The notes under the pieces were generated by a model that saw only the letters and a list, made by a program, of their open reading frames with translations, searched no databases and was not told the origin of the DNA. 64,000 nt of DNA from Sequoia sempervirens. Lineage: Eukaryota > Streptophyta > Pinopsida > Cupressales > Cupressaceae. Below, piece by piece: positions 1 through 12,374 of the stretch. The stretch covers positions 18,437,461-18,501,460 of the forward strand of contig VDFB02000001.1 in assembly GCA_007258455.2 (NCBI GenBank), written 5' to 3'. The translations under genes were made by a program, and so were the position numbers. The stretch's first letter is position 1, and each line of letters starts with the position of its first letter.

Positions 1-685
1 ACTATGAAATAAATGTTGTTGATGTTGTACATATTTTGTAAGACTAAAGTCTAATACAAGAAGATTGGAAGGTATATGGGACATGGACACCTTCGCAATA
101 TAATTGGAAATTAGGTTATTTAAAACATTCCATTCATATTCTTTTCTTCCAGTTCTATCATTGCTTATCTACTATGATAGACTAAAAATTACTTTAACTG
201 CCTACCTACCTGGCATGCTATTCCCTTCCATTTAGTAGACTATGCTAATGAAAAGTCCTCCAGTCCACCCCTCTTTCCCCGCCTCTGTTCTCTATGTATT
301 TAGTATCATGCACGCATCCTTAGCAATATCCATCTTTTCTGCATGAGTGTCACTTATACCCTTGGGTCTACTCTATAACTAGCTTTGAAACCATGAACCG
401 ATGAATTGATGATAGAAGAGAGTTCAACAATCACCAAACCTTGGTTTTTTATAACTACACCTCACTCATGATGCTTGAAATATCAGAATGCATTGGAGCC
501 ATTTCACTTATTTGGTTTTCGTGCTAGACTAAGTTTACTTTTTTTGTGTGAAATAGTATTCACAATACTTTTTCTGATGGTTTAAATGAATGTATATGTG
601 GCACATAAATTGAGGAGTAGTAAAGTTATTTTGGGGGTAATAAATTTAGAAAAAATCATTGCATTGAAGTTCTGAATTGATTGTA
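1..685. other. AT-rich DNA without a recognisable gene
   Basis: No open frame of useful length and no protein similarity was seen on either strand. The stretch is AT-rich with short homopolymers and ends where the terminal inverted repeat element begins. Confidence 0.5.
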
Positions 686-1470
686 GGGTATGTGCAGGAT
701 CATCATGGAAAAAATAGGCCCTTAAGTGGTGAAAAAATTAGAAAAATTGGAGTTAGGCAACTTGACATAAAAATTTGAATAAGTTTTCTATATTATTTCA
801 AAAATATGTTAGAATAGAATATGTAGCAAATTGAATGTAGTTTCAAAACTACTAGGTTTATTTAAAAAAAAAAATCTATTTGGTGAAAATTCAAAATTTC
901 AATGTAGTAGTACTTAAATTTTAAGGAAAAATAAGTAGGTTTCTGTTTGACCACCCTAACCACAATAAAATGATAATTTTTTTTTATAAGATTTTAGATA
1001 TAAGTAGAGGACTCGTGTCCCAATGTGATGCATATTTTTTTGTAATTTTTTTCCAAGTAAATAATTAATTATGAATTTTTTATTACAAATTTTAAAAAAT
1101 GTAAAAAACTCGTATGTCTAAACACCTTGGTCAAAATTTCATGAAATTCTTTTTTTTAATCCTATAATATGTGAAGCATAGAATGTGACGCATGTTTTAG
1201 ATTCAAAAAATGTGATACCATTTGAAAGTTGTAGATGTTTTTCAACCAGCCTATCAATTAGGAATTTAGTTGTAATTCAAATAGAAAATGAATAATAATC
1301 ATTTATTAAATTAAAAGTAAAGCATAATTTATATTGGTGGAAAGATGAGAATCTCCTTTAAAAACCCTTTTGGTTTCATCAATCTTGGATAAAAAAAGTC
1401 ATCAACCACATACCCTTCACATACCCATCATATCACCACTTTTTTGCCCATCATGATCCTCCACATACCC
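686..1470. mobile_element. 0.8 kb TIR (MITE-like) element, copy A
   Basis: The left end reads GGGTATGTGCAGGATCAT and the right end, read in reverse complement, gives GGGTATGTGGAGGATCAT, so about 18 bases form terminal inverted repeats with one mismatch. The interior is AT-rich, non-coding and closely similar along its whole length to 30967-31766, whose ends carry the same inverted repeats. Two full-length copies ending at the same bases define the element. It has no transposase, so it is a non-autonomous DNA transposon; the superfamily is not clear because no convincing target-site duplication is visible around this copy. Confidence 0.7.
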
Positions 1471-1660
1471 TGCATGTGAACCTAACTGCTTAAATTTCCT
1501 AGTCCTAAATGTTTTCTTGAACCTTTGAACCATAAAATTCAAATTTGAACAATCCAAAGATGAATTCCAAGAGCATGTACATTTGGAGTGAAATTTAAAA
1601 GATTTGGCAATCCATGGTTTAGAATGGAGTATTTTACCCAGACTTCATACATGGAGAAAA
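1471..1660. other. spacer between TIR element and LTR element
   Basis: Short AT-rich spacer with nothing recognisable. Its last bases (GAAAA, 1656-1660) resemble TAAAA just after the downstream LTR and may be a decayed target-site duplication. Confidence 0.4.
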
Positions 1661-1941
1661 TGTTGGTGTAATCAATATTTAATTACACTTTGCATAAGTT
1701 TACTTAGGCTTTATTTAATTCCTAAGTTATAGGTTTTATCCTTAGCTTGTTGAGCTATCTTGTTGCTCAAGATAAGATTAGGGTTATGCATCTTTGATTT
1801 TATAAGGAAAATCATTATCTTGTAATTATTGGTACTTTGAATATATCAATTTGCACATCTTTTGCAAATCTCTACTTTTTCATTTTTCTCTTCTCTAGTA
1901 GGTGATTTTTCTATTTTGCAATCAGATCTTGGTTTCTAACA
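1661..1941 (+). repeat. 5' LTR of the non-autonomous element
   Basis: Starts TGTTGG and ends TTTCTAACA, the canonical TG...CA form. It is abutted directly by the primer binding site. It contains a short duplicated GCTTGTTGAGCT segment missing from the 3' LTR. Confidence 0.8.
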
Positions 1942-1957
1942 TGGTATGAGAGCCTTG
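1942..1957 (+). promoter_or_regulatory. tRNA-iMet primer binding site
   Basis: TGGTATGAGAGCC follows the LTR without a spacer. The plant Copia consensus is TGGTATCAGAGCC; only the seventh base differs. It would prime minus-strand cDNA synthesis. Confidence 0.75.
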
Positions 1958-3971
1958 ATTTGTAGCACCTTCTCAGATTTTTGAGAAAATCATTGCAAGG
2001 TTCATTTGAGATTCCTCGAGGTTATCATTCCTTGAGTTCATTCATGAGGCATTTTACATCAGATCGGGCTTCACCATTGGATTCAGAGTGTTGGAAAAAG
2101 TCAAGATTGGCTTTTATTTTGCAAATTTTGGCCATCGTTTGCCAGATCTGTGAGGGTTTCAAGCTCAAAGTTTTCTTTCAAGATCTGGGGGTAGCCAAAT
2201 TTTTGGATCAGTTTGAGCACAAGTGGATGTCACCATCATGTTCGCAATGGCCAAAAACCCTAAGATCGCCCTTCGTTTCATTGATTTTGGTGCAGTTGAT
2301 GTAGGAAGCAAAAAAAATTTCCCCAGGGGGCCGTACGGCCTCCCCAACATGCATTACGAGGCTTGAAAATTGAAAAAATAAAAAAACCACATTTTTTTGA
2401 AATCTGGGCCATTGCTACCAGTGTTAAATGATCCTGCCACCTAACAGCCACCAGGTGGCCACCGCCGCCGGTGCTCACTACCGGGCCAAGCTCATTACCG
2501 CGAGCTCCTCTGCCAAAATCCTTGGTCATATGGAGGACCTGAGGCTAGTTCCCTCCCAGCGGCGGTCCTATGGTGGACCAGCCCCTCAGCACCAGCCCTA
2601 GCTAACACCAAAATATTCTGGTAGTTGCAGAGTATATTTTGGAAACATCAGAGAATATACCGGTGAATGCCATATTTTCTAGAGGGGGCCTTTATTTTCC
2701 CTGATAGCCAGATGACTGTCAAATTTTTTGTCATGAAGTGATGATGTTAGCATGACATCACCCGACTGTACAATCCTCTTTGCCCCTCCTAGCCCTGATT
2801 TTTCCTAAAGGAGCAGTTTTTTTCTTTTAGTCATAACTTGGGCATACGGTATCGAAATCGGGAAAACAAGATATCACCGGAAAGATGGTTCCAAGAAATT
2901 TCTAGTGGTACTATTTATGTTTCAATATTTTTCTGTTTATCTACATTTATTTCTGTTTAAATTTAGATGTTCATTTTGAACTTCCGAGCTCATAACTTTT
3001 TGCCACGATCTCTGATTTTTGTCTTCTTTGTGCCATTAGAAAGGTATTGAGGAGCTCTATCTTGCTGTCCATGCACTTTTTTATGTATCTATTCCAAGTT
3101 TTTCATTATTCCAGATTTGTCTCGATGGGTGTTTTAGAGATTACTTGGATGTTTTGGCAGTTGGAAAAGTGAAACCTGAATATTTGCACTTCTTTTCAGT
3201 ACCACTTCATCATATTTTATGTTTATGCATGCATTAGCATTCTCTCCTTTTACAATCATTGGGTTATTGTAATAAATTAACTGAGATAAAGTTCCATCAA
3301 GGGGGTTTCTTGCATAATAATCTGATTAGAGTGTGCATGCACTTTGATCTGCATATCCATTTTGTTTTGATGGCAACTTGCATGGGTTATTTGGTTTCCT
3401 AGTTTATTTTGGCCACATTTTTGTTATTTCTTGACACATATTGGATTGATCAGTTCACACTTCAGTTGAGAGATTATGTTTCTTGATCCTCATTGGTTCA
3501 GATTCTTCTTAGTTTGAGGGCCATGTTTTTGTGGTTAATGTTCTAGAGTCTTCATGGTACTCCTTCCCATGGAAGAGTTTCAGTCATAGTTTGGCATCAG
3601 CATCAAGATACACAGCTTCCAGATTCTGTCATCGTCTCATCTACTATTGCTTCATAGATTCCAAGGTTGTTCCAGTTTGTGAGTTTTCGAGTGTTCCGTG
3701 GCATCGGGTTTGCTGTCACATTATCATGATTTTGGTTTTGGTTTCAGTTGTAGACAAAAGTATCTTTCCTTGCTTGTCAGATTGCAGTTCCAGTGTTACT
3801 CCACAGTGTTCTTCCGGTGGTTCTCTGTAACAGTCATCTCATTGTAGGGGGGTTTTGTCCCACTAGGTTTTCCTTCTCTACCTCATCATTGCATTTTTAA
3901 ATGAGTACTTGATCAGGCCTTGTTGCTGGGACTCATCTTTGCATAATAATTTTCTTCTCCCTAAGTTGCAC

Positions 3972-3981
3972 TTATGGGGGG
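3972..3981 (+). promoter_or_regulatory. polypurine tract of the LTR element
   Basis: A short tract ending in six G residues lies immediately upstream of the 3' LTR, the position expected for the plus-strand primer. It is less pure than most polypurine tracts. Confidence 0.55.
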
Positions 3982-4249
3982 TGTTGGTGTAATTAATATT
4001 TAATTACACTTTGCATAAGTTTACTTAGGCTTTATTTAATTCCTAAGTTATAATTTTTATCCTTATCTTGTTGCTCAAGATAAGATTAGGGTTATTCATC
4101 TTTGATTTTATAAAGAAAATCATTATATTGTAATTATTGAATTCTCAAATATATCAATTTGCACATCTTCTTGCAAATATCTACTTTTTCTAATTTTCTC
4201 TTTTATGGAAGGTATTTTCGGTTTGCAAATCTGATCTTGGTTTCTAATA
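3982..4249 (+). repeat. 3' LTR of the non-autonomous element
   Basis: Starts TGTTGGTGTAAT like the 5' LTR and stays alignable to the end, which reads TTTCTAATA, so the terminal CA has become TA. It is followed by TAAAA, compared with GAAAA before the 5' LTR. Confidence 0.8.
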
Positions 4250-4957
4250 TAAAATCTACAATGTTTGGGGGTGAGGGTATTTTAAAAGCCTAGATAATTT
4301 ATATAGCTTGGGCATGAGATGGTTTAGAAGGGACAACTTAACACAACCTTCAAATAGGTCGCATTTACTGCAAATTCATTTCTACAATCAGTTGGAAAAT
4401 ATGCACTCTTTTCAAGGTTTGCTTCAAAGGCTAGGGAAATTAGCTTGCATCGTTATGGCATGGTTTAGGAGATAAAATGATAGAGCCTTAAAAATACTCA
4501 CATTCACTATACAAGTTCATTTAAACATGTATAGAGAAAACATGCACTCTTTTTGAAGGGCATTTTGAAAACTAGGCGAATTAGCTAGCCTAGGCTTGAG
4601 CATGGCTTAGAAGTGGAAAATGATTGGCTACTTTATAAAATTAAGTCATTCTAGCAGAGAAAATTCCCATTGTTGTTGGGGTTTGAATTAAAGGCTAGGT
4701 AAAGCTAATCTATTTCAATTACAGAGGAAACCTAGGCAAAAAAGAAAATCCAAATGACCAAATTTTGTTGCATTTATTTGTACCATGTGCTCAACCATTT
4801 CTCTCAGTGGTAGATGGTTGAGTAAGATTACTTACTATTAAAATGTGGATTCTCCCAAGCATGGTAAATTTTGATAATTAAATCACAGATAATTGTTGTC
4901 TTAGGTATAATTTTATTGAAATGTTATTGCTAACAATTTGGCACTTTCCTTGTATAG
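4250..4957. other. AT-rich spacer between LTR element and AGO pseudogene
   Basis: No coding similarity was found. If the ARGONAUTE locus once had its first exon here, no trace is visible. The last bases form the acceptor of the first recognised AGO exon. Confidence 0.4.
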
Positions 4958-7296
4958 GTTTCAATTACACTTGAGGTGACTTTTATAGGTGTTAACAGGG
5001 TGGTAATGGAGCAATTAGTGAAATAGTATCAAGAGACACATTTGGGAATGAGGCTTCCTACATATGATGGTTTTAAGATCCTATACACTACTGGCCCTTT
5101 TCCATTTGCATCCATGGAGTTTACAATTAACCTTCTTGATGAGGAGGATGGTTTGGGAGGCCAAAGGTAAAGTGATAGACTAAAATTATTTTCTTATTAA
5201 ATGTTCTTTTTTGTTATCATGGTGGTTCTATCCTTTCGACAATATAAATGTTGTTGCTTGGATGCTTATGATTACATATATGTGAAAGACTTGTTATGTT
5301 TGCAGGACAATGATGCTATATGATTATTGCTATATAGATTTAATGCTTATTAAAGACAGTTATGCTATATGATGTATTGTTATGAAGATTTCATGCTTTA
5401 TTATATTCATGTGTGTAGTATATGCCTTTCTCTAGCCAAAATTTTACAATATGACACTTTGTTGACTCCTAATCTTGAACATATTATTTTTTCTTCAAGA
5501 ATTTCATTTCTATTTCAATTTTCCAGGTCCTTTATTTGGACAAATCATTGAACCTATTTTTAATGCTTCTTTCTTTATAATTGCATGTTTTTCTTGCTTA
5601 AGCATGATTCTTGGGGTTGCTATTGAATTTTTTGTTCAATATAAAATCATTAGCATTATATTTTAAGCATCATCATCCCTAGTTGGCTTTTTCATTCTTT
5701 AGAAAATTGTTGTCTTCCAATTTTTTTGCTATATGCATTTTAGTGTTTTAGGTATATTTGGTAATAATTATTTTTTATATTTTAAAAATTTATTTGTTTA
5801 ATAGGATAAGCTCTAAATTTACTCATCAAAATACCTAAGCTTTTCTTCTTGTGTTTTCTCTCAGAAGGGAATCAAAATTGAAGGTTGTGATCAAGTTTGT
5901 AGCTCATGAAGACTTTCACCATTTAGGTCAATTCTTATATGGCAAGCAAGCAGATGCACCTCAAGATGCTTTGCAGGTGCTCGATATAGTGTTGTGGGAG
6001 TTACCTACACACATGTCTCTTAAACATTTTTAATTGTGTTTTAAATAGAGAATGAGCAGTTGGGTGAAATAGAAGGTTATTGAGTTTGAATGGCATTGCA
6101 AGGATTCTCGTATTGGAAGATCCTTCTACTCTCCTGATTTGGGAAGGAGGCAACAACTTGGTGAGGGTCTAGAAAGTTGGCATGGGTTTTACCAGAGCTT
6201 AAGACCTACTTAAATGGGATTGTCCCTTAATATTGGTATGAAGCTACACAAGTACAATGTTTAGGTTGTTTCTTTTTATGTCACTATTTCCCTTGTGTTA
6301 TTTGTTTCCCTTTTAATACAAAATAATGATAAGTGTTTTTTCTCTATTAGCAAATGTTTCTATATTATTATTTTTATATCTCTTGTGTTGGAAGGTATGA
6401 TTATGAATTCTACACTTTTAATGTTAGCCTACAAGAACAATTGAAAACCATCTCATTTCTTGTTGCAGATATGTCATCAACTGCTTTCATTGAGCCACTG
6501 AATGTCATTGATTTTGTGGCACAACTCTTAAATAGGGACATGGGATTGAGACCATTATTTGATGTTGATTGCATCAAGGTATGGGATTACTAGATTCTTT
6601 ATTCAATTTTTAGAAGGTAGTTAGAAAATGTAGACATAAATAATGGATCTAGTCTATTTCAATCTTTGTCACATTTGTGTTGAGCCAGATTAAGAAAGCC
6701 TTGAGAGGTGTAAAAGTTGAGGTCACACATCGGGAAAATATGTGGAGGAAATATTATATTTCTAGGTTGACTTCTCAACCCACCAGGGAACTAACGTAAG
6801 TATCTTAGCATGCTTGATGTTTAATAATAGTAATTTGAAAATGGAAATATTCTTCTCATTGCAAGAGGTTGCAATTTGACTTCTATTATGGTATTGAACT
6901 TTTTTTGGGATATATTATTTTGATAGGTTTCTAGTGGACAACAAAGGAACAATGAAATCTGTGTTAGAGTATTTCCAAGAGATGTATGGATTTACCATAC
7001 AACATACTAGTTTTCCATGCCTACATGTTGGGAATTAGTAGAGGCCAAACTATTTTCCAATGGAGGTATGCAATTTTAACTTAAATGGATCTTTATTCTT
7101 TTTTGAATAGGAAATGTTTTGTAGTTGTTAGCCATGTTTCTATCTATATACATAGAATATTACTTGATGTAATTAAATAGGTATGTAAAATAGTAGAGGG
7201 TCAACACTATTCAAAATGTTTGAATGAAAGGAAGATTACCACCCTTCTGAGAGTTACACGTTAGAGCCCTCGATAATGAGAGATGGACATTTTATA
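4958..7296 (+). pseudogene. AGO1-like ARGONAUTE pseudogene (N, L1 and start of PAZ)
   Basis: Seven exon-like blocks read as a plant AGO1/AGO10-type protein: 4958-5166 ([20 protein letters not shown]), 5865-about 6013 ([20 protein letters not shown]), 6103-6235 ([12 protein letters not shown]), 6469-6578 ([20 protein letters not shown]), 6689-6795 ([17 protein letters not shown]), 6927-7065 and 7181-7296 (CKIVEGQHYSK). Most boundaries keep GT and AG and the reading phase, for example a split GAT codon across 6235/6469, so this is a DNA copy and not a retrocopy. Family domains covered are ArgoN, ArgoL1 and the start of PAZ; MID and PIWI (slicer) are absent. In-frame stops sit at 5024, 6211, 7036, 7039, 7262, 7274 and 7277. 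Homology ends about 70 bases before the PPR array. A relic of a gene for small-RNA binding; it cannot encode a working ARGONAUTE. Confidence 0.88.
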
Positions 7297-7365
7297 GGTA
7301 TTCCCTTTTTGCATTCAAATATTTCTTTGGTTTATTTAAATAGAGTATCATATTGATTTTGTAGT

Positions 7366-7684
7366 GTGTTATTTTCCTTGTCTATGCTTCCACATTTTGC
7401 ATGCATGTCTATCAGGGAATTTGCATCCTTTATGCTTTTGATGGATGTGCATGCCATATACCCAAGCTCCCATTTTGGCAATGGCAGAGAGGATGCTGGG
7501 AAAGGTTGTGGAATACAGATTTACACCTACCAATTGAATTTGCTTGAAATTTTCTAAAGTCTTATCAAAAAATGCATTCGATTAATATCCTACAATCATC
7601 TTATTCCATGAGATGGCTTCTACTTTCAGGAATTATGTCAAATAGTTCATGTGCCTTGTCTATGCTTGCCCATTCTGCATACAT
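7366..7684 (-). pseudogene. PPR fragment, array unit 0 (truncated)
   Basis: Read on the minus strand from 7684 it gives YAEWASIDKAHELFDIIPES, then after frame changes FPSILSAIAKMGA and the trace of a second PPR. These match PLS-class pentatricopeptide repeats (organelle RNA-binding proteins). The unit breaks off near 7366 beside the AGO relic, where the other units continue for another 350 bases. Frameshifts and stops rule out function. Confidence 0.7.
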
Positions 7685-8428
7685 TTTTACCAGGGTAGTT
7701 GCAACTATAACATCCGAGAAAAGATATCTAGAAGGTGTTGATCCACTCCAAGCTATCTAGAATGAATTTAAATTTTATATTGGATGGTAATTGGTGCAAC
7801 ATAGGTGTATATGTGTGTATATGTATCTATACATATACCCCAAGCTTTCAAGAATGAATTTACATCTTATATAAATTCTTGGTAATTGGTCCAACACATG
7901 TGTGTATGTGTTTATATATATATATATATACATATATATATCTATATAAATACACATATATGTATATATAAAGAGATAGTTTTCAGGATATATACATATA
8001 TATAGAAGGTGTTGATGCACTCCAACCTATATAGAATGAATTTACATTCTTATATTGAGGCTAAATATCCTTCCTTTACTTTGATCAATCATTCACAAGA
8101 GGCTGTAATTTATTATAGCTGTGATTCATTTTTACAATTTAATAGAGGTTTTCCTTTAACTTAAAGATAGGGAATCACTACTATTATTACTAGTGTAGCA
8201 CAAGCTATGGGGGTTTGGGATTTGGGGTATGAAATATGTTTACAAATATGTCTAACAATTGGTTAAAGTTGCTCAAATTTCTTGTCAAACATATTTTGCA
8301 AGATGATGTGCATGCACTCCAAGCTCTTTGAAATGTATATGCACCTTATGTGTTTGGAGTTATGAACCACATTAGTGAACACAATTGAAAACTCCAAGGA
8401 GCTTCAAATTTCATTCAAAGAAAATTAG

Positions 8429-9096
8429 TTACAATATGAGATCAATCAAGACAAAATTTGTGTATAAATATTTTTTATTGAATGTTGTACATAAGTATTT
8501 GTGAAGGCTATGATATTTGGAAGTGACACTTTTAACTACAATTTCGAAGAAGAATCCACAAAAAATTATGCTTTGATGCATGTCTAGACCCTCTTCCAAA
8601 GCTCCAATCTGAGTACAGGCAGGGACGATGTTGGTAAAGGCTGGGGATTTTGGGTTTACACTTTCCAGTTGCATTTTCTTAGAAGTTTCTAAGGCCTTTT
8701 CAACAAATCCATTTTGAACATATCTTGCAATGATGGCATTCCATTCAACCATAGTTCTTTGAGGTATTTTATGAAATGGTTCATGTGCCTTGTCTATGTT
8801 TCCACATTTTGCATGCATGTCTATCAGGGCACTTGCATCCTTTATGCTTTTGATGGATGTGCATGCCCTATTCCAAAGCTCTTATTTTGGCATAGGCAGA
8901 GACGACGTTGGGAAAGCTTCTGGAATAGGGCTTTACACTTGCCAATTAGATTTTCTTGAAAGTTTCTAAAGCCTTGTCAAAAAATGTATTCCATGAATAT
9001 CTTGCAATCATCACATTCCATGAGATGGCATCTAATTTGAGGCATTATGTCAAACAATTCATGTGCCTTGTCTATGCTTTCCCATTTTTCATACAT
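8429..9096 (-). pseudogene. PPR fragment, array unit 1
   Basis: The minus strand encodes two to three decayed PPR motifs. The best preserved part is an open frame of 129 residues (8429-8818) containing AKCGNIDKAHEPFHKIPQRT, WNAIIARYVQNGFVEKALET and IVPACTQIGALEEGLDMHQS, the typical helix-turn-helix pattern of plant PLS-type PPR proteins. The preceding part (8819-9096) keeps an upstream PPR in another frame. There is no start region, organellar transit peptide, E or DYW domain, so it is an internal scrap. Confidence 0.8.
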
Positions 9097-9726
9097 TTTT
9101 ACCAGGGTAGTTCCAACTACAACATCTGAGAAAAGCTATCTACAAGGTGTTGATGCACTCCATGCTATCTAGAATGAATTTACATTTTATATTGGTTGGT
9201 ACTTGATACAACATAGGTGTATATGTATGCATATATATCTATACATATACCCTAAGCTATCTAGAATGGATTTACATCTTATATCTACTTGATAATTGGT
9301 CCAACACAATTGTCTATGTATTTATATATATCTATATATATACACAATATGTATATATAAAGAGAGAGTTCATGGGAAATATACATATATATAGAAGGTG
9401 TTGATGCACTCCAAGCTATCTAGAATGAATTTACATTCTTATATTGGTTGGAAATTGGTGCAACATAGGTGTGTGTATGTGTATATCGGGGGTTTGGGAT
9501 TTGGGGCATGACATATATGTGTACAAATTTATATCTAAGATTTGCTTACAGTTGCTCAAATTTCTTGTTAAACATATTTTATGGGATGATGTGCATGCAC
9601 TCCAAGCTCTTTGACATGCATCTGCACCTTATGTGTTTAGAGCTATCAACCACTTTAGTGAATGCAATAGAAAACTCCACTTGGAGCTTCAAATTTCATT
9701 TGGAGAAAATTAGTTACAATATAAGA

Positions 9727-10382
9727 TCAATCAAGAGAGAATTTGTTCATAAATTTTTCTTTATTGAATTTTGCACATAAGTATTTGTGAAGGATGTGGT
9801 ATTTAGAAGTGGCACTTGCAACTACAATTTTTGAGAAGAATCCACTAACAATTATGCTTTGATGGATGTCCAAACCCTCTTCCAAAGCTCCAATTTGAGT
9901 ATAGGAAGGGAGGATGCTGGTAAAGGCTAGGGAGTCTAGCTTTACAGTTGCAAGTTGCATTTTCTTAGAATTTTCTAAGGACTTTTCAACAAATCCAGCT
10001 TGAACATATTCTACAATGATGAAGTTCCATGATACCAAATTTCTTTGAGGAATTTTTCTAAATGGTTCATGTGCCTTGTCTATAATTCCACATTTTTCAA
10101 GTATCTCTATCAGGGCACTTTCATCCTTTATGCTTTTTATGGATATGCATGCCTTATTCAAAAGCTCTCATTTTGGCACAGGCAGAGAGGATGTTGGGAA
10201 AGGTTGTGAAATACTTCTTTACACCTGCCATTTGAATTTGTTTGAAACTTTCTAAAGCCTAATAAATGAATGTATTCCATGAATATCCTACAATCGTCAC
10301 ATTCCATGAAATGAAAGCTACTTTGAGGAATTATGTCAAACAGTTGACGTGCCTTGTCTATTCTTACCCATTCTGCATACAT
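9727..10382 (-). pseudogene. PPR fragment, array unit 2
   Basis: Two frames cover the unit: 10158-10382 (MYAEWVRIDKARQLFDIIPQ) and 9727-10161, 144 residues with CGIIDKAHEPFRKIPQRNLV, WNFIIVEYVQAGFVEKSLEN and ILPSYTQIGALEEGLDIHQS. They overlap by four bases in different frames, showing a frameshift within a formerly continuous PPR segment. It is the longest open PPR frame of the array, still far too short for a working protein. Confidence 0.8.
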
Positions 10383-11089
10383 TTTACCAAGGTAGTTGCA
10401 ACTACAACATCTAAGAAAAGCTATCTAGAATGGATTTACATTTTATATTGGCTAGTAATTGGTGCAACATAGGTGTATATGTGTGCATATATATCTATAC
10501 ATATACCCCAAGCTGTCTAGAATAAATTTACATCTCATGTTTGCTTGGTAATTGGTCCAACATAAGTATCTATGTGTTTATATATATCTATATATATACA
10601 CATATATGTATATATAAAGAAAGATTTTGTGGGATATATACTTATCTATAGAAGGTGTTGATGCACTCCAAGCTACCTAGAATGAATTTACATTCTAGTA
10701 TTGAGGCTAGCATTCCTTTACTTTTATCAATAATTCATAAGAGGTTGTGATTTATTATAGCTAAGATTCATTTTTATAATTTAATAGAGCTCTTCCTTTA
10801 ATTTACATATAGGGAATCACTGACATCATTACTAGTGTAGCACCTGATATGGGGGTTTGGGATTTGGGGCATGACATATATGTGTACAAATATATCTAAG
10901 AATTTCTTAAATTTGCTCAAATTTCTCATCAAACATATTTTATGGGATGATGCGTATGCACTCCAAGCTCTCTGAAATATATTTGCACCTTATGTGTTTG
11001 GAGTTATGAACCACTTTGGTGAACACCATTGAAAACTCCAAGAAGATTCAAATTTCATTCAGAGAAAATTAGTTACAATATGAGATCAA

Positions 11090-11741
11090 TCAAGAGATAA
11101 TTTGTGTATAAATTTTTCTATATTGAATTTTTTTCATAAGTATTTGTGAAGGCTATGGTATTCAAAAGTGGCACTTGCAACTACAATTTCTGAAAAAAAT
11201 CCACTAACAATTATGCTTTGATGGATGTCTAGACCCTCTTCCAAAGCTCCAATTTGAGTACAGGCAAGGAGGATGCTGGTAAAGGTTGGGGAGTCTGGCT
11301 TTACACTTGCCAGTTACATTCACTTAGAAGTTTCTAAGGCCTTTTCAACAAATCCATTTTGAACATATTCTATAATGATGGCATTCCATGATACCACATT
11401 TCTTTGAGGCATTTTTCCAAATGGTTCATGTGCTTTGTCTATGCTTCCATATTTTGCATGCATGTCTATCAAGGCACTTGCATCCTTTATGATTTTGATG
11501 GATGTGCATGCCCTATTCCAAATCTCTCATTTTGGCACTGGTAGAGAGGATGTTGGGAAAGCTTGTGGAATACAGCTTTACACATACCAAAAGAATTTGC
11601 TTGAACATTTCTAAATCCTTACTAGTGAATGTATTCCATGAATATCTTGCAATCATCACATTAGATGAGATGAAATTTACTTTGAGGCATTATGTCAAAC
11701 AATTCACATGTCTTGTCTATTCTTTCCCATTATGCATACAT
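11090..11741 (-). pseudogene. PPR fragment, array unit 3
   Basis: Nucleotide similarity to units 1 and 2 is continuous, but the minus-strand frame is cut by several stops and shifts. It is paired with unit 1 by the shared longer spacer (2642-base dimer period). Confidence 0.75.
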
Positions 11742-12374
11742 TTTTACCAGGGTAGTTGTAACTACAACATCCAAGAAAATCTATCTAGAAAGTGTTGATG
11801 CACTCCAAGCTATCTAGGATGAATTTTCATTTTATATTGGTTGGTAATTGGTGCAACACAGGTGTATATGTGTCAATATATATCTATACATATATCCCAA
11901 GCTATCTAGAATGAATTTACATCTTATATTCACCTAGTAATTGGTCCAACATAGGTGTGCATGTGTGTGTGTGTATATATATATACACATATATGTATAT
12001 ATAAAGAGAGTTTGTGGGATATATACATATATATAGAAGGTGTTGATGCACTTTAAGCTATCTAGAATGATTTTGCATTCTTATGTTGGTTGGAAATTGG
12101 TGCAACATAGGTGTGTGTGTATATATATTGAGGGTTTGGGATTTGGGGCATGACATATATGTGTACAAATATATCTAATAATTTCTTAAAGTTACTAAAA
12201 TTTCCTCTCAAACATATTTTATGGGATGATGTGCATGCATTTGAAGCTCACTCTAAAATGTATTTGCACCTTACGTGTTTGGAGTTATGAACCACTTTAG
12301 TGAATTCCATAGAAAACTCCAAGGAGCTTCAAATTTCATTTGGAGAAAATTATTTACAATATGAGATCAATCAA

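Larger units (their letters stand above)
1661..4249 (+). mobile_element. non-autonomous LTR retrotransposon, about 2.6 kb
   Basis: Two direct repeats of about 270-280 bases (1661-1941 and 3982-4249) start with TGTTGGTGTAAT and flank a 2.0 kb interior. Directly after the left repeat is TGGTATGAGAGCC, one base away from the primer binding site used by plant Copia elements (3' end of initiator tRNA-Met). Directly before the right repeat is a purine run ending in GGGGGG. The interior has no gag, protease, integrase or reverse transcriptase and only short unrelated frames (99 and 107 residues), so this is a small non-autonomous element mobilised in trans, probably by a Copia relative. The LTRs differ at many positions including a 12-13 base indel, so the insertion is old. 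The interior from 3265 on is repeated at 36882. Confidence 0.8.

Noticed and set aside
2165..2529. Three overlapping minus-strand frames in the LTR element interior
   Set aside because: Short, overlapping and unsupported; they lie in a locally GC-rich stretch that opens frames by chance.
3531..3830. 99-residue open frame in the LTR element (also 37148-37447)
   Set aside because: No similarity to gag, pol or any host protein; composition and position fit random open frame in a non-coding interior.
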